A stretch of 25,588 nucleotides of DNA from Clostridium sp. CAG:594 (GCA_000434835.1 FR881484.1:1-25588); one strand, 5' to 3'. Positions 14,399 through 22,932 are shown, counted from the stretch's first letter. The notes: a model not told the origin generated them from the letters alone. Numbers and translations: made by a program.

Positions 14399-15658
14399 TT
14401 ACCTTCTTTCCAATACACATACACATTCAACATGGCTAGTATTAGGAAACATATCAAATGGTACTATCTTTTTAATGTCATACATGTCATTTAAATAAGA
14501 TAAATCTCTTGCCATAGTAACTGGGTTACATGATATATAAACTATTTTTCTTGGCATCATTTTTTTAATTATTGCAACAGCCTTTCTATCTACTCCAGCG
14601 CGTGGTGGATCAACAAACAAAACGTCTATTTTTTCTTTTATTTTGCTTACTACCTTAGATGCATCACCACATATAAAGCTTTCGTTATTTATGTCATTTA
14701 TTCTTAAATTTTCTCTTGCATTAATAATAGCATCTTCTACTATTTCAACTCCAATTACCTTTTTAACATGACTTGATAAAATCATACCAATCGTACCTGT
14801 TCCACAGTATAAATCAAGAACCACATCATCCTTTTTTAACTTAGCAAGTTTAATAGCTTCATCATACATCTTTTCAGCTTGCATACCATTTACCTGGAAA
14901 AATGATTTAGAAGAACAATTAAACATAAGTCCGTTAGATATCTCTTTTATATATCCTGTTCCGAAAATCACCTTATCATTAAATATAACCGTTTTTAAAT
15001 TACTTATATTAGAAGTTAAATAATTTATTATTCCTACATCATCTTGGCTTAAAGAATATATATCTATTAAAATATCATCCATTGCATTACCATACTTTAT
15101 GGTAACCGTTTTTATCTTGTTTTTAAACCCTTTTATATATGTTCTAATAACTTTAATAGCTTCATTTATCTCACCTACCGCAAGAAGGCAATTATCTATA
15201 TCTATTAGCTGGTAAGTTCCTTCTCCATAAAAACCAATTTTATCATCTTCTACTTTTAAACTAATTTTATTTCTATAATTATCATTTTTAAAAGACGGAA
15301 TAACATCTTCTACTTTTTTGTCTATCTTGCCTATTCTTTTAAGTGCATTTTCTATTTTTTCCTTTTTAAACTTCAGGTTTTCTTTCATTTCTTGATGTCT
15401 TAAATTACAACCACCACACTCTTCATAATAAGGACAAGATGGTTTTACTCTTTTATCAGATTCTTTTAAAACTTGGACTAACTTACCCTTTGCAAAATTC
15501 TTTTTTATTTCAGTTACTCTAAATCTTATTTTTTCACCCCTTAATGTTTTAGGAACAAAAACAATTATGCCACCTACTTTGCAGACACCTTTTCCTTCAT
15601 TTTCTAATCCTATTACTTCTGCTTCATATATTTCATCTATTTTTAAAGTATTTATCAT
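14399..15658 (-). CDS. rlmD: 23S rRNA (uracil-5-)-methyltransferase, RlmD/RlmCD (RumA) type
   Basis: 419 residues. An N-terminal TRAM domain is followed by Fe-S ligands C75, C81, C84 (CPYYEECGGC) and a fourth Cys near 157 (DNCLL). Next come the SAM site LDLYCGTGTIG, the VDPPRAG motif and the catalytic-loop cysteine in YISCNPVTMARDL. The C-terminal HVECVCVLERR contains the conserved family end, so the gene is intact. It makes 5-methyluridine in 23S rRNA. ATG 15658 is preferred: AAGGTG lies six bases before it, and the frame extension to 15694 adds 12 unlikely residues. Its 3' end (14404-14459) is the prototype of the repeats further on and carries the ribosome site of the methyltransferase gene. 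A weak extended -10 promoter lies upstream. Confidence 0.95.
   Translation of the reverse strand: MINTLKIDEIYEAEVIGLENEGKGVCKVGGIIVFVPKTLRGEKIRFRVTEIKKNFAKGKLVQVLKESDKRVKPSCPYYEECGGCNLRHQEMKENLKFKKEKIENALKRIGKIDKKVEDVIPSFKNDNYRNKISLKVEDDKIGFYGEGTYQLIDIDNCLLAVGEINEAIKVIRTYIKGFKNKIKTVTIKYGNAMDDILIDIYSLSQDDVGIINYLTSNISNLKTVIFNDKVIFGTGYIKEISNGLMFNCSSKSFFQVNGMQAEKMYDEAIKLAKLKKDDVVLDLYCGTGTIGMILSSHVKKVIGVEIVEDAIINARENLRINDINNESFICGDASKVVSKIKEKIDVLFVDPPRAGVDRKAVAIIKKMMPRKIVYISCNPVTMARDLSYLNDMYDIKKIVPFDMFPNTSHVECVCVLERR
14404..14459 (-). repeat. rlmD 3' end, repeat prototype (att-like)
   Basis: The 56 bases ATTTGATATG to GAAAGAA inside the last codons of rlmD, with two imperfect copies at 13764-13820 and 12611-12666 in the same orientation. 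The rlmD/rumA 3' end is a known target of integrative elements in streptococci (for example ICESp1108 and ICESp2905). Confidence 0.85.
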
Positions 15659-15684
15659 ATTAATCACCTTCTTAATTATACAAT

Positions 15685-15693
15685 ATATTAACA
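15685..15693 (-). promoter_or_regulatory. Possible extended -10 promoter of rlmD
   Basis: Minus strand TGT-TAATAT, no good -35 at the right distance, in the short gap between the oxidoreductase terminator and rlmD. It would drive rlmD and the two cassette genes. Confidence 0.35.
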
Positions 15694-15696
15694 TTA

Positions 15697-15734
15697 AGAA
15701 AAAGAAAAATAAGTATTTAATGTAAAGACTTATT
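15697..15734 (-). terminator. Terminator of the pyruvate oxidoreductase gene
   Basis: Minus strand: AATAAGT / ACTTATT, plus an inner TTTA / TAAA pair, form a hairpin, followed by TTTCTTTTTC. The 5' arm overlaps the stop codon at 15730-15732. Confidence 0.65.
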
Positions 15735-18700
15735 CTTCTTCTGATAGTTTCTTATAAAATTCAAATCTTTTAATTGCAGATTCTTTATTCAATTTAAATA
15801 ATTCTTCTGCTTTTTTCTCATTAAATAATTTTGTCATCTGATACCTGTTTTCATTATTTAAGAACTCTTCATACTTGTCAAAGTTTGGGTTCTTATAATC
15901 AAGTGTTAACTTATCATTTTCTGGATTATATCTAAATAATGGCCAATATCCACTTTCTACTGCAAGTTTTTCTTCTTTTATACTGTTTTTCATACCACTT
16001 TTAATTCCGTGTGTAATGCAAGGTGCATATGCAATTACAATTGATGGACCTTTATGTTTTTCAGCCTCATCTAATGCTTTTATTGTCTGCTGCATATTGT
16101 CCCCTAAAGATATTGATGCAACATAAACGTTATCATATGACATAAATATTCTTGCAATATCTTTTTTAGCGCCAGTTTTACCACCTGATGCAAATTTAGC
16201 AGTTGCACCACTTCTAGTAGACTTAGACTTTTGACCTCCAGTATTTGAGTAAACTTCTGTATCTAAAACTAGTACGTTTACGTCCTCTCCACTTGCCATA
16301 ACATGATCTAATCCGCCAAAGCCAATATCATAAGCCCAGCCATCACCACCTATTATCCAAGTTGTTTTAGGTAAAATATATTTCTTCAATCTTTCTGCTT
16401 TAATAGCTTCATTAAAATCAAAGTTGTTTATTAATTTTTTTGAACTTTCTAAATCATAATCATTATTAATCCAGTTATCTACTAATTCTTTATTTTCTTC
16501 TGATAAATTACTGTTTTCAAAAATATGAATAAGTTTTTCTTTTTGAAGTATATCTCCCATTTTAATACCTAATCCAAATTCAGCATTATCTTCAAATAAA
16601 GAATTAGCCCAAGATATGCTATATGGCATCGCTGGATGAGATCCTCCGTATATAGAAGAACATCCTGTTGCGTTTGCAATTACTAATCTTTCACCAAAAA
16701 GCTGTGTTAATAATTTAACGTAAGGTGTTTGTCCGCATCCTGCGCAAGCTCCAGAAAATTCGAATAATGGTTTTTCAAACTGTGAACCTTTTATCGTTGT
16801 TTTAGGTAAAATATTCTTATTTTTAACAGTATCAAAAATCATGTCTACATTTTTACGTTCTACTTTTACCGCTTCCTTCATCTTAAGTGCTTTTTCTTTT
16901 GCAGGACAAACAGATGCACAAACACCACATCCTGTGCAATTTTCTTTTGATATTGCCATGTAAAAATATAAATCATCTTTTCCAGGTATCTTTTTTACCT
17001 TACCTTCTAAGTTAAACTTATTAACTTCATCAATTGTTAGCGCAAAAGGTCTTATAACAGCATGAGGACAAGCTAACGCACACATATTACATTCTATGCA
17101 ATTTTCCTTATTCCAACAAGGAAGCATCTTTGCAATATCTCTTTTTTCTAACTTAGAAGTACCTGGTTTAAATGAACCATCTTTATTTTTAATAAAATCT
17201 TTAACAGTTAAGCTATCTCCTTTTAAACTAGATTCATATAGAAGAACTTTATCAGTTATTAAACTAGGATTTATCTTTTCATCAGCATTTAAAGAAGTCA
17301 TGTTTATTTCTACTTCTTCTAAAGCATCTTCTGACATTTTAATAGCTTCTAAATTTGCATTTACTATTTCCTCACCTTTTTTAGCAAACTTCTTTTTAAT
17401 CTGTTCCTTTATTTTTCCTATAATTAAATCATAGTTTACTAATCCTGCAACCTTAAAGATTATAGATTCTAATATCATACTTATTTTATTTGGTATGTTG
17501 CATTCTTCTGCTATTTTATTTGCATCTATTACATACATTTTTATTTCTTTATCTATTATTGTTTTCTTAACTTTATTTGGTAAAAATTTAATTAATTCAT
17601 CACCTTTTTTAGAACTTACTAAGATAAATGTTCCACCTTTTTTTATTTTATCTACTATATCATATTTACTTAAATATGAATCTTTAGTACATACTAAAAG
17701 GTTTGCCTTTTTTATATAATATGGTCTTTTTATATCTTCTTTTGATACCCTTAAATTAGATATTGTAACACCACCAGATTTTTTAGAATCATACTTAAAA
17801 TATCCTTGAACATATGCATTAGTATAATTTCCAAGTATGGTAATAATATCTTTTGATGCTGTTACCATTCCATCAGAACCATAACCATATACTAGTATTT
17901 CTCTTGTACCTTTATGTTTTATATTATAAGGATTAATCTTAATACTTTTATTTGTTAAATCATCTGTTATACCAACGGTAAATCCATTAAAAGGTTTATC
18001 ATCTAGAAAATCAAATACAGATTTAATCATAGAACAGTCAGTATCTTTACCAGAAAGGCCATATCTTCCTCCTACTATTAAAGGTTTTATATTCTTTTCT
18101 TGATACATAGCACATACATCTAAATATAGTGGTTCTCCAGCACTTCCAGGTTCTTTTGTTCTATCTAAAACCGCTATTTTAGATACTGTTTTTGGCATAA
18201 CATCAAAGAAGTATTTGCTACTAAAAGGTCTATATAAATGAACTTCTAAAAGGCCTAATCCTTCTTCATTTTGAACTACTTCACGCACTGTATCACAAAC
18301 AGATCCCATTGCAACTATAACTTTTCTTGCATACTTATCACCATAATAATTAAATGGTTTATAATCTTTACCAGTTATTTCATTAATCTTTTGCATATAG
18401 CTATTTACAACGTCTGGCATTCTTTCATAAACTTCATTTCTAGCTTCAGTATTTTGAAAATATATATCATCATTTTCGGTTGTACCACGAATTACTTTTT
18501 TAGCAAGTAGGCTGTTATCTTTAAAGTCTTCTAGCGCTTTTCTATTTATTAGGTAATTTAAATCTTTTCCATCTAAAACCTCTATTTTTTTAAGTTCATG
18601 AGAAGTTCTAAATCCATCAAAAAAGTTTAAAACAGGAAGCCTATTATCAATAGAAGATAAATAAGATACCGCAGTTAAATCCATAACATCTTGAACACTT

Positions 18701-19128
18701 GATGATGAAATCATTGCAAAACCAGTTTGTCTTACTGCGTATATGTCTTGATGATCTCCTAAAATACTTAAAGCATGAGTTGCAATAGATCTTGCCGCTA
18801 CATTTATAACACAAGGAAGTAATTCACCTGCTATTTTATACATACTAGGTATCATAAGTAAAAGGCCTTGTGATGCTGTGTAAGTTGTTGCAAGACATCC
18901 TGCTTGTAAAGCACCATGCACAGCTCCTATTGCACCTGCTTCACTTTGCATTTCAACTACTTTAACAGGATTACCATATAAATTGTTAAATTTCTTACTT
19001 GATAGTTCATCTACTTTTTCAGCCATAGCAGAAGCTGGAGTTATAGGATAAATTGAAGCAAGTTCACTAAATAAATAAGATATATAACTACAAGCCTCAT
19101 TACCATCCATTACTTTATACTTTTTCAT
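15730..19128 (-). CDS. nifJ: Pyruvate:ferredoxin (flavodoxin) oxidoreductase, single-chain
   Basis: 1132 residues, the normal length for the fused homodimeric enzyme, which converts pyruvate and CoA to acetyl-CoA, CO2 and reduced ferredoxin or flavodoxin in the cytoplasm of anaerobes. Order: pyrimidine-binding domain with YPITPASAMAE (27-37), transketolase C-like domain, gamma/CoA domain (GYGSDGMV, near 415), and a 2x[4Fe-4S] ferredoxin domain with CIECNMCALACP (677-688) and CTGCGVCASVCP (731-742). Then comes the TPP-binding domain with CAGCGQ (795-800), TGCSSIYGG (822 onward), GGDGWAYDIGFGGLDH and the VYSNTGGQ loop. All cluster cysteines are present. AAAGGA precedes ATG 19128, and a TGGTATAAT promoter is upstream. 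It marks an anaerobic, fermentative lifestyle. Confidence 0.97.
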   Translation of the reverse strand: MKKYKVMDGNEACSYISYLFSELASIYPITPASAMAEKVDELSSKKFNNLYGNPVKVVEMQSEAGAIGAVHGALQAGCLATTYTASQGLLLMIPSMYKIAGELLPCVINVAARSIATHALSILGDHQDIYAVRQTGFAMISSSSVQDVMDLTAVSYLSSIDNRLPVLNFFDGFRTSHELKKIEVLDGKDLNYLINRKALEDFKDNSLLAKKVIRGTTENDDIYFQNTEARNEVYERMPDVVNSYMQKINEITGKDYKPFNYYGDKYARKVIVAMGSVCDTVREVVQNEEGLGLLEVHLYRPFSSKYFFDVMPKTVSKIAVLDRTKEPGSAGEPLYLDVCAMYQEKNIKPLIVGGRYGLSGKDTDCSMIKSVFDFLDDKPFNGFTVGITDDLTNKSIKINPYNIKHKGTREILVYGYGSDGMVTASKDIITILGNYTNAYVQGYFKYDSKKSGGVTISNLRVSKEDIKRPYYIKKANLLVCTKDSYLSKYDIVDKIKKGGTFILVSSKKGDELIKFLPNKVKKTIIDKEIKMYVIDANKIAEECNIPNKISMILESIIFKVAGLVNYDLIIGKIKEQIKKKFAKKGEEIVNANLEAIKMSEDALEEVEINMTSLNADEKINPSLITDKVLLYESSLKGDSLTVKDFIKNKDGSFKPGTSKLEKRDIAKMLPCWNKENCIECNMCALACPHAVIRPFALTIDEVNKFNLEGKVKKIPGKDDLYFYMAISKENCTGCGVCASVCPAKEKALKMKEAVKVERKNVDMIFDTVKNKNILPKTTIKGSQFEKPLFEFSGACAGCGQTPYVKLLTQLFGERLVIANATGCSSIYGGSHPAMPYSISWANSLFEDNAEFGLGIKMGDILQKEKLIHIFENSNLSEENKELVDNWINNDYDLESSKKLINNFDFNEAIKAERLKKYILPKTTWIIGGDGWAYDIGFGGLDHVMASGEDVNVLVLDTEVYSNTGGQKSKSTRSGATAKFASGGKTGAKKDIARIFMSYDNVYVASISLGDNMQQTIKALDEAEKHKGPSIVIAYAPCITHGIKSGMKNSIKEEKLAVESGYWPLFRYNPENDKLTLDYKNPNFDKYEEFLNNENRYQMTKLFNEKKAEELFKLNKESAIKRFEFYKKLSEEE

Positions 19129-19156
19129 TTAAATCATTCCTTTACTATATAAATAA

Positions 19157-19165
19157 ATTATACCA
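19157..19165 (-). promoter_or_regulatory. Extended -10 promoter of the pyruvate oxidoreductase gene
   Basis: Minus strand TGG-TATAAT, a perfect extended -10, about 30 bases before the start codon. The -35 position is only T/A-rich. Confidence 0.65.
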
Positions 19166-19197
19166 TTAAATAAAGCTTTTTAAAAGGTTAAAAAAAT

Positions 19198-19226
19198 TTG
19201 CAAATATAATATGAATATGCTATAGT
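19198..19226 (+). promoter_or_regulatory. Promoter of the HipA-like kinase gene
   Basis: Plus strand: -35 TTGCAA (19198-19203), 17-base spacer, -10 TATAGT (19221-19226) preceded by TGC. It diverges from the pyruvate oxidoreductase promoter. Confidence 0.75.
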
Positions 19227-19254
19227 ATATGCTTACAAAAGAGGTGTTTTTTAA

Positions 19255-20196
19255 ATGGATGATAAAATTAAAACTATTTTAAAAGCTAATCATTTATATG
19301 ATAAGGATAATAAAAAACTTGAAGATTTTAATATAACCCATAATAAATTGGATGAATTTTATGATACATATAAGCAAAATCATACTAATAAACAATCAAT
19401 TCCAGAAGTTAAAAGAGATAAAGAAGGAAGAATAATATTAGAAGAAATTCCATTTATAGTATCTAATACTAAAGAGTTATATATAAACTGGTTATTACTT
19501 AATAACGGAACTAAATTACTAATAAAAGAAAATAGACTAAAAGAAGAAAATGATTTTGAAATTCTAATGTCATATTTTCTAAAACAACTTGATATGAAAC
19601 ATGCCAGGTATGATGTTGCAACATATAAAGACAAAGAATATTTAGTTTCACCATCATTTTTAAGAAATGGTGAAAAGATAAATTTAACATTTGAAAAACA
19701 TCCTAATATAAAAAATGGATATAACAAAATGAAAGAATATAATGGTGAAACATTTTTCTTAAAAACATGTTTTATAGATAGAATATATGGTAATATTGAT
19801 AGATTTCCATGTAACTTTGGAGTTATAACAGGTGCTAAAATAAATGGTAAAAATGCACAAACAAGATTATGTCCATTATTTGATAATGTTGATTTAAACT
19901 CAGTATTAGTAAGAGAAGAAAAATATGGATTCTTCCCTTATATAAATAATAAAATATCAAGCTGCCAAGATATATTTTCATACCTCTTAGAATATGAAGA
20001 AATAATGAATTTTACAAATAAGCAGTTAAGAAAATCTAACATTTATAAAGCACTTTGCGAAATAGAAAAAGATAAAAAAATAACAATGGATAATGACTGG
20101 TATAATGAAATTCAAAATTTCTTTAAAGATAGTGAGTATCTAATAAATAATGCATTAAAAGATAAAGGGAAAGCTTTTTCAATTAAATTAACATAA
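19255..20196 (+). CDS. Orphan HipA-like (PI3K-fold) protein kinase
   Basis: 313 residues, cytoplasmic. Kinase signs: TKLLIKEN with a candidate ATP-binding Lys91, an Asp/Glu-bearing helix (ENDFEILMSYFLKQLDM), then FIDRIYGNIDRFPCNFGVI. The latter matches the HipA catalytic loop (GN.DRH..NFG), with Asp182 as likely catalytic base and Asn187 as metal ligand. CPLFDN (Asp210) follows as the metal-binding Asp. The N-terminal about 70 residues are helical and unlike the HipA N-terminal domain. HipA enzymes phosphorylate proteins such as GltX or act as toxins. No HipB-type antitoxin is adjacent, and the gene has its own promoter and terminator. The ribosome site is GAGGTG before ATG 19255. The assignment rests on motifs only, and the His after DR is replaced by Phe. 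Confidence 0.65.
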   Translation: MDDKIKTILKANHLYDKDNKKLEDFNITHNKLDEFYDTYKQNHTNKQSIPEVKRDKEGRIILEEIPFIVSNTKELYINWLLLNNGTKLLIKENRLKEENDFEILMSYFLKQLDMKHARYDVATYKDKEYLVSPSFLRNGEKINLTFEKHPNIKNGYNKMKEYNGETFFLKTCFIDRIYGNIDRFPCNFGVITGAKINGKNAQTRLCPLFDNVDLNSVLVREEKYGFFPYINNKISSCQDIFSYLLEYEEIMNFTNKQLRKSNIYKALCEIEKDKKITMDNDWYNEIQNFFKDSEYLINNALKDKGKAFSIKLT

Positions 20197-20231
20197 AAAA
20201 ATAGTTAGTCTTTAAAAACTAACTATTTTTT
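20196..20231. terminator. Bidirectional terminator between the HipA-like gene and typA
   Basis: AAAAAATAGTTAGT and ACTAACTATTTTTT form a perfect 14-bp stem with an 8-base loop. A/T tracts on both sides give a U-run in either direction. It overlaps the 3' ends of both convergent genes. Confidence 0.92.
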
Positions 20232-22033
20232 CTTGCATCAAATTTCTTTCTTTCTTCAGTATTAAGTATTTTCTTTCTCATTCTAAAGTTTTCAGGTGTA
20301 ACTTCTACTAATTCATCAGAGTTAATATAATCTAAGCATACTTCTAAAGATAATTTACGTGGTCTTTTTAATACTACTGTATGATCTTTACCAGCACTTC
20401 TTGTATTAGTCTGTTGTTTTTGTTTTACAACGTTTACTGCTAAATCATTTTCACGATTATTTTCACCAACTATCATACCTTCATATACTTCACATCCAGG
20501 TTCAATAAACATAACCCCTCTATCTTCTAACTGACCAAGACCATATGCTGATGCTTTACCATTTTCCATAGAAACTAAAACACCTAGTTTTCTTTCTCCT
20601 ACAACAGCGTCTGCCATTGGTTTATAACTATTAAATGTATGGTTAATAATTCCATAACCCTTAGTCATAGTCATGTAATCAGTCATAAATCCAATAAGTC
20701 CACGAGATGGAATAGAATAATTTAATCTTACTTGGTTTTGGTGGTTTGTCATTTGAATCATTTCCGCTCCACGAGTTCCAAGTGCTTCAATTACAGAACC
20801 TACATTCTCTTCTGGTACTTCTAATTGTAAATCTTCATATGGTTCACAAAGTACTCCATCAATTTCCTTTACGATAACTTCTGGTTTTGATACTTGCATT
20901 TCATAACCTTGTCTTCTCATATTTTCAATTAAAATAGATAAATGTAGTTCTCCACGTCCTGATACAATCCAACTTTCAGTATCATTTTGTCTTACTTTTA
21001 AAGATACGTCTCTTTGGGTTTCTTTTATTAATCTTTCTTCTAGTTTTCTTGCTGTTACAAACTTACCTTCTCTTCCTGCAAAAGGAGAGTTATTAACAGA
21101 AAACGTCATTTGAAGAGTTGGTTCATCTATTCTAAGAGGTTCTAGAGCTTCTTCTTTTCCTACAGTACACACAGTTTCTCCAACAGATATATCTGGAAGA
21201 CCTGCAATTGCAACTATTTCTCCTGCGTGAGCTTCTTTAACTTCGATTCTCTTAAGTCCTAAGAATCCAAATAATTTTTGAATTCTAAATTGTTTAATTG
21301 TTCCGTCTAATCTAACACAAGATACGTTTTCATTTTCTCTTATAGTACCACGTGCAATTCGTCCAATACCAATTCTTCCAACATAGTCATTATAATCTAA
21401 TAAAGCAGGTTGAAATTGAAGTGGTGATGATACGTCTTGTTCTGGAGATGGAACATATTTTACAATCATATCTAAAACTGGATCCATGGTATGCTTTTGA
21501 GTAGATAAATCCTTTTCCAAGCTTGATGTACCATTTAATGCCGATACATATACAACTGGGAACTCTAATTGTTCATCATCTGCTCCTAATTCTATAAATA
21601 ATTCTAATACCTCATCTAATACTTCATCTATTCTAGTAGATGGTTTATCTACTTTATTAATTGCAACTATTGGTTTAACTCCTGCTTCTAAAGCTTTTTT
21701 AAGTACGAATCTTGTTTGTGGCATAGTTCCTTCATAAGCATCTACAACAAGTAATACACCATCTACCATGTGCATTATTCTTTCTACTTCACCACCAAAG
21801 TCAGCATGTCCTGGAGTATCTAATATATTGATTCTATAGTTTTTATAATTAATAGCAGTTGTTTTAGCAAGTATTGTTATACCACGTTCTCTTTCTATAT
21901 CATTAGAGTCCATTGCTCTATCCATTATTTGTTGATTTTCTCTTAAAGTATCTGATTGCTCCAATAATTGATTAACAAGTGTTGTTTTACCATGGTCAAC
22001 ATGGGCAATTATTGCAACGTTTCTTATTTCCAT
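20219..22033 (-). CDS. typA: Ribosome-associated translational GTPase TypA/BipA
   Basis: 604 residues, standard length. The GTPase domain has AHVDHGKTT (G1, 10-18), RGITI (G2), DTPGHADF (G3), NKVD (G4) and SAL (G5). Then follow domain II, the EF-G-like domains III and V, and the BipA-specific C-terminal domain (SYKPMADAVVGERKLGVLVSMENGKASAYGLGQLEDRG and VKQKQQTNTRSAGKDHTV.LKRPR). It binds ribosomes and supports 50S assembly, especially under cold or stress. The start ATG 22033 has AGGTG six bases upstream; the stop is TAG and lies in the bidirectional terminator. It has its own promoter, so it is monocistronic. Confidence 0.97.
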   Translation of the reverse strand: MEIRNVAIIAHVDHGKTTLVNQLLEQSDTLRENQQIMDRAMDSNDIERERGITILAKTTAINYKNYRINILDTPGHADFGGEVERIMHMVDGVLLVVDAYEGTMPQTRFVLKKALEAGVKPIVAINKVDKPSTRIDEVLDEVLELFIELGADDEQLEFPVVYVSALNGTSSLEKDLSTQKHTMDPVLDMIVKYVPSPEQDVSSPLQFQPALLDYNDYVGRIGIGRIARGTIRENENVSCVRLDGTIKQFRIQKLFGFLGLKRIEVKEAHAGEIVAIAGLPDISVGETVCTVGKEEALEPLRIDEPTLQMTFSVNNSPFAGREGKFVTARKLEERLIKETQRDVSLKVRQNDTESWIVSGRGELHLSILIENMRRQGYEMQVSKPEVIVKEIDGVLCEPYEDLQLEVPEENVGSVIEALGTRGAEMIQMTNHQNQVRLNYSIPSRGLIGFMTDYMTMTKGYGIINHTFNSYKPMADAVVGERKLGVLVSMENGKASAYGLGQLEDRGVMFIEPGCEVYEGMIVGENNRENDLAVNVVKQKQQTNTRSAGKDHTVVLKRPRKLSLEVCLDYINSDELVEVTPENFRMRKKILNTEERKKFDARKNS

Positions 22034-22063
22034 AAATTACACCTCTTTTTCACTAACTTGTTA

Positions 22064-22093
22064 ATTATAACACAAAATAAGCAAATGTTACAA
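22064..22093 (-). promoter_or_regulatory. Promoter of typA
   Basis: Minus strand: -35 TTGTAA (22093-22088), 18-base spacer, -10 TATAAT (22069-22064) preceded by TGT (extended -10). Confidence 0.7.
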
Positions 22094-22111
22094 AAAATGT
22101 CATTACACAAT

Positions 22112-22141
22112 AAAAAAAATGTGCACTTTTATCACATTTTT
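22112..22141 (-). terminator. Terminator of the J-like membrane protein gene
   Basis: Minus strand: AAAAATGTG / CACATTTTT, 9-bp stem, 9-base loop, T-run of eight. It lies just after the stop at 22153. Confidence 0.8.
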
Positions 22142-22152
22142 CTAATTTCTAT

Positions 22153-22872
22153 TTAAAGTTTTGTTTTTGCTTTTTCAACAGCATCCCAATTAAAACTATT
22201 ATCCCCATCTGCTGTTTTTTTAAATTCACCAACTAAAGAGTTATTTTCTTCAAGTAAGGAAATAGCTTCTTCAGGTGATATTATTTCAGCATTATGATCT
22301 TCTACTAACTCATTTGCCTTTTCTTCAGATGTCCTACCTACTATAACATCTCCTTCAAAAGGACTTCCACCATTAGAGCTTAAATTTCTATCTGCTCCTG
22401 ATACTGCATAAGAAGCATATCCATATTCATAAAACATATCATCCAATTTTTTATTTCCAATTCCTTCTTCAACAGTATATTCAACACAAACATTACTTGC
22501 TAAATTTTCTTGCTTTTTGTTTTGTATATAATTTGTAGTTAGAATAACACCAGTAAGGCCAACCGCAACAATAGTACCTCCTATAATAGCTTTTTTAATT
22601 AATTTTATTTTCTTTTCTCTTTTTGTTAATGGAAACTTAACTCCATGTCTTTTTAAATAATTATCGTATTGCTCTCTTCTTTTATGTGTTGTCCCAATAT
22701 ATTCACGAGCAAGTTTTATAAAAGCTTGTTCATTTTTATCTTTAAGATTAATGGCTTCCTGTTCTTTTTTTTGTAACTCTATTATAACTCTCTCATCAGA
22801 TGCTAAATATGGTATACCAAGTTCTTCATAAAAATTATATAATTCTGGTTCTCTTCTTTCGTAATCTTTCAT
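22153..22872 (-). CDS. Membrane protein with a J-domain-like N-terminus and an extracellular LysM-like region
   Basis: 239 residues. Residues about 10-75 (ELYNFYEELGIP..ASDERVIIELQKK through AFIKLAREYIG..HKRREQYDNYL) follow the helix pattern of a DnaJ J-domain (Y..LG, AS..EI, F..I..AY..L, KR..YD). The HPD tripeptide needed to stimulate Hsp70 is absent. A basic stretch and one membrane helix follow (about 94-113), so the N-terminus should be inside and the C-terminus outside. The outer part has VEYTVEEGIGNKKLDDMFYEYG and FEGDVIVGRTSEEKANEL, somewhat like a LysM module. No function is known to me. AAGGGAGGT precedes ATG 22872; own promoter and terminator. Confidence 0.7.
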   Translation of the reverse strand: MKDYERREPELYNFYEELGIPYLASDERVIIELQKKEQEAINLKDKNEQAFIKLAREYIGTTHKRREQYDNYLKRHGVKFPLTKREKKIKLIKKAIIGGTIVAVGLTGVILTTNYIQNKKQENLASNVCVEYTVEEGIGNKKLDDMFYEYGYASYAVSGADRNLSSNGGSPFEGDVIVGRTSEEKANELVEDHNAEIISPEEAISLLEENNSLVGEFKKTADGDNSFNWDAVEKAKTKL

Positions 22873-22902
22873 GATAAAACCTCCCTTATCATAACTACAT
22901 TA

Positions 22903-22931
22903 ATAATACCAAAAATAAATAAAAAACGCAA
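22903..22931 (-). promoter_or_regulatory. Promoter of the J-like membrane protein gene
   Basis: Minus strand: -35 TTGCGT (22931-22926), 17-base spacer, -10 TATTAT (22908-22903) preceded by TGG (extended -10). It begins right after the RNase J-like terminator. Confidence 0.7.
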
Positions 22932-22932
22932 A

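Noticed and set aside
15675..15680. TATAAT just upstream of rlmD as its -10 box
   Set aside because: A start seven bases downstream would fall inside the AAGGTG ribosome site and leave no leader; the extended -10 at 15685-15693 fits better.
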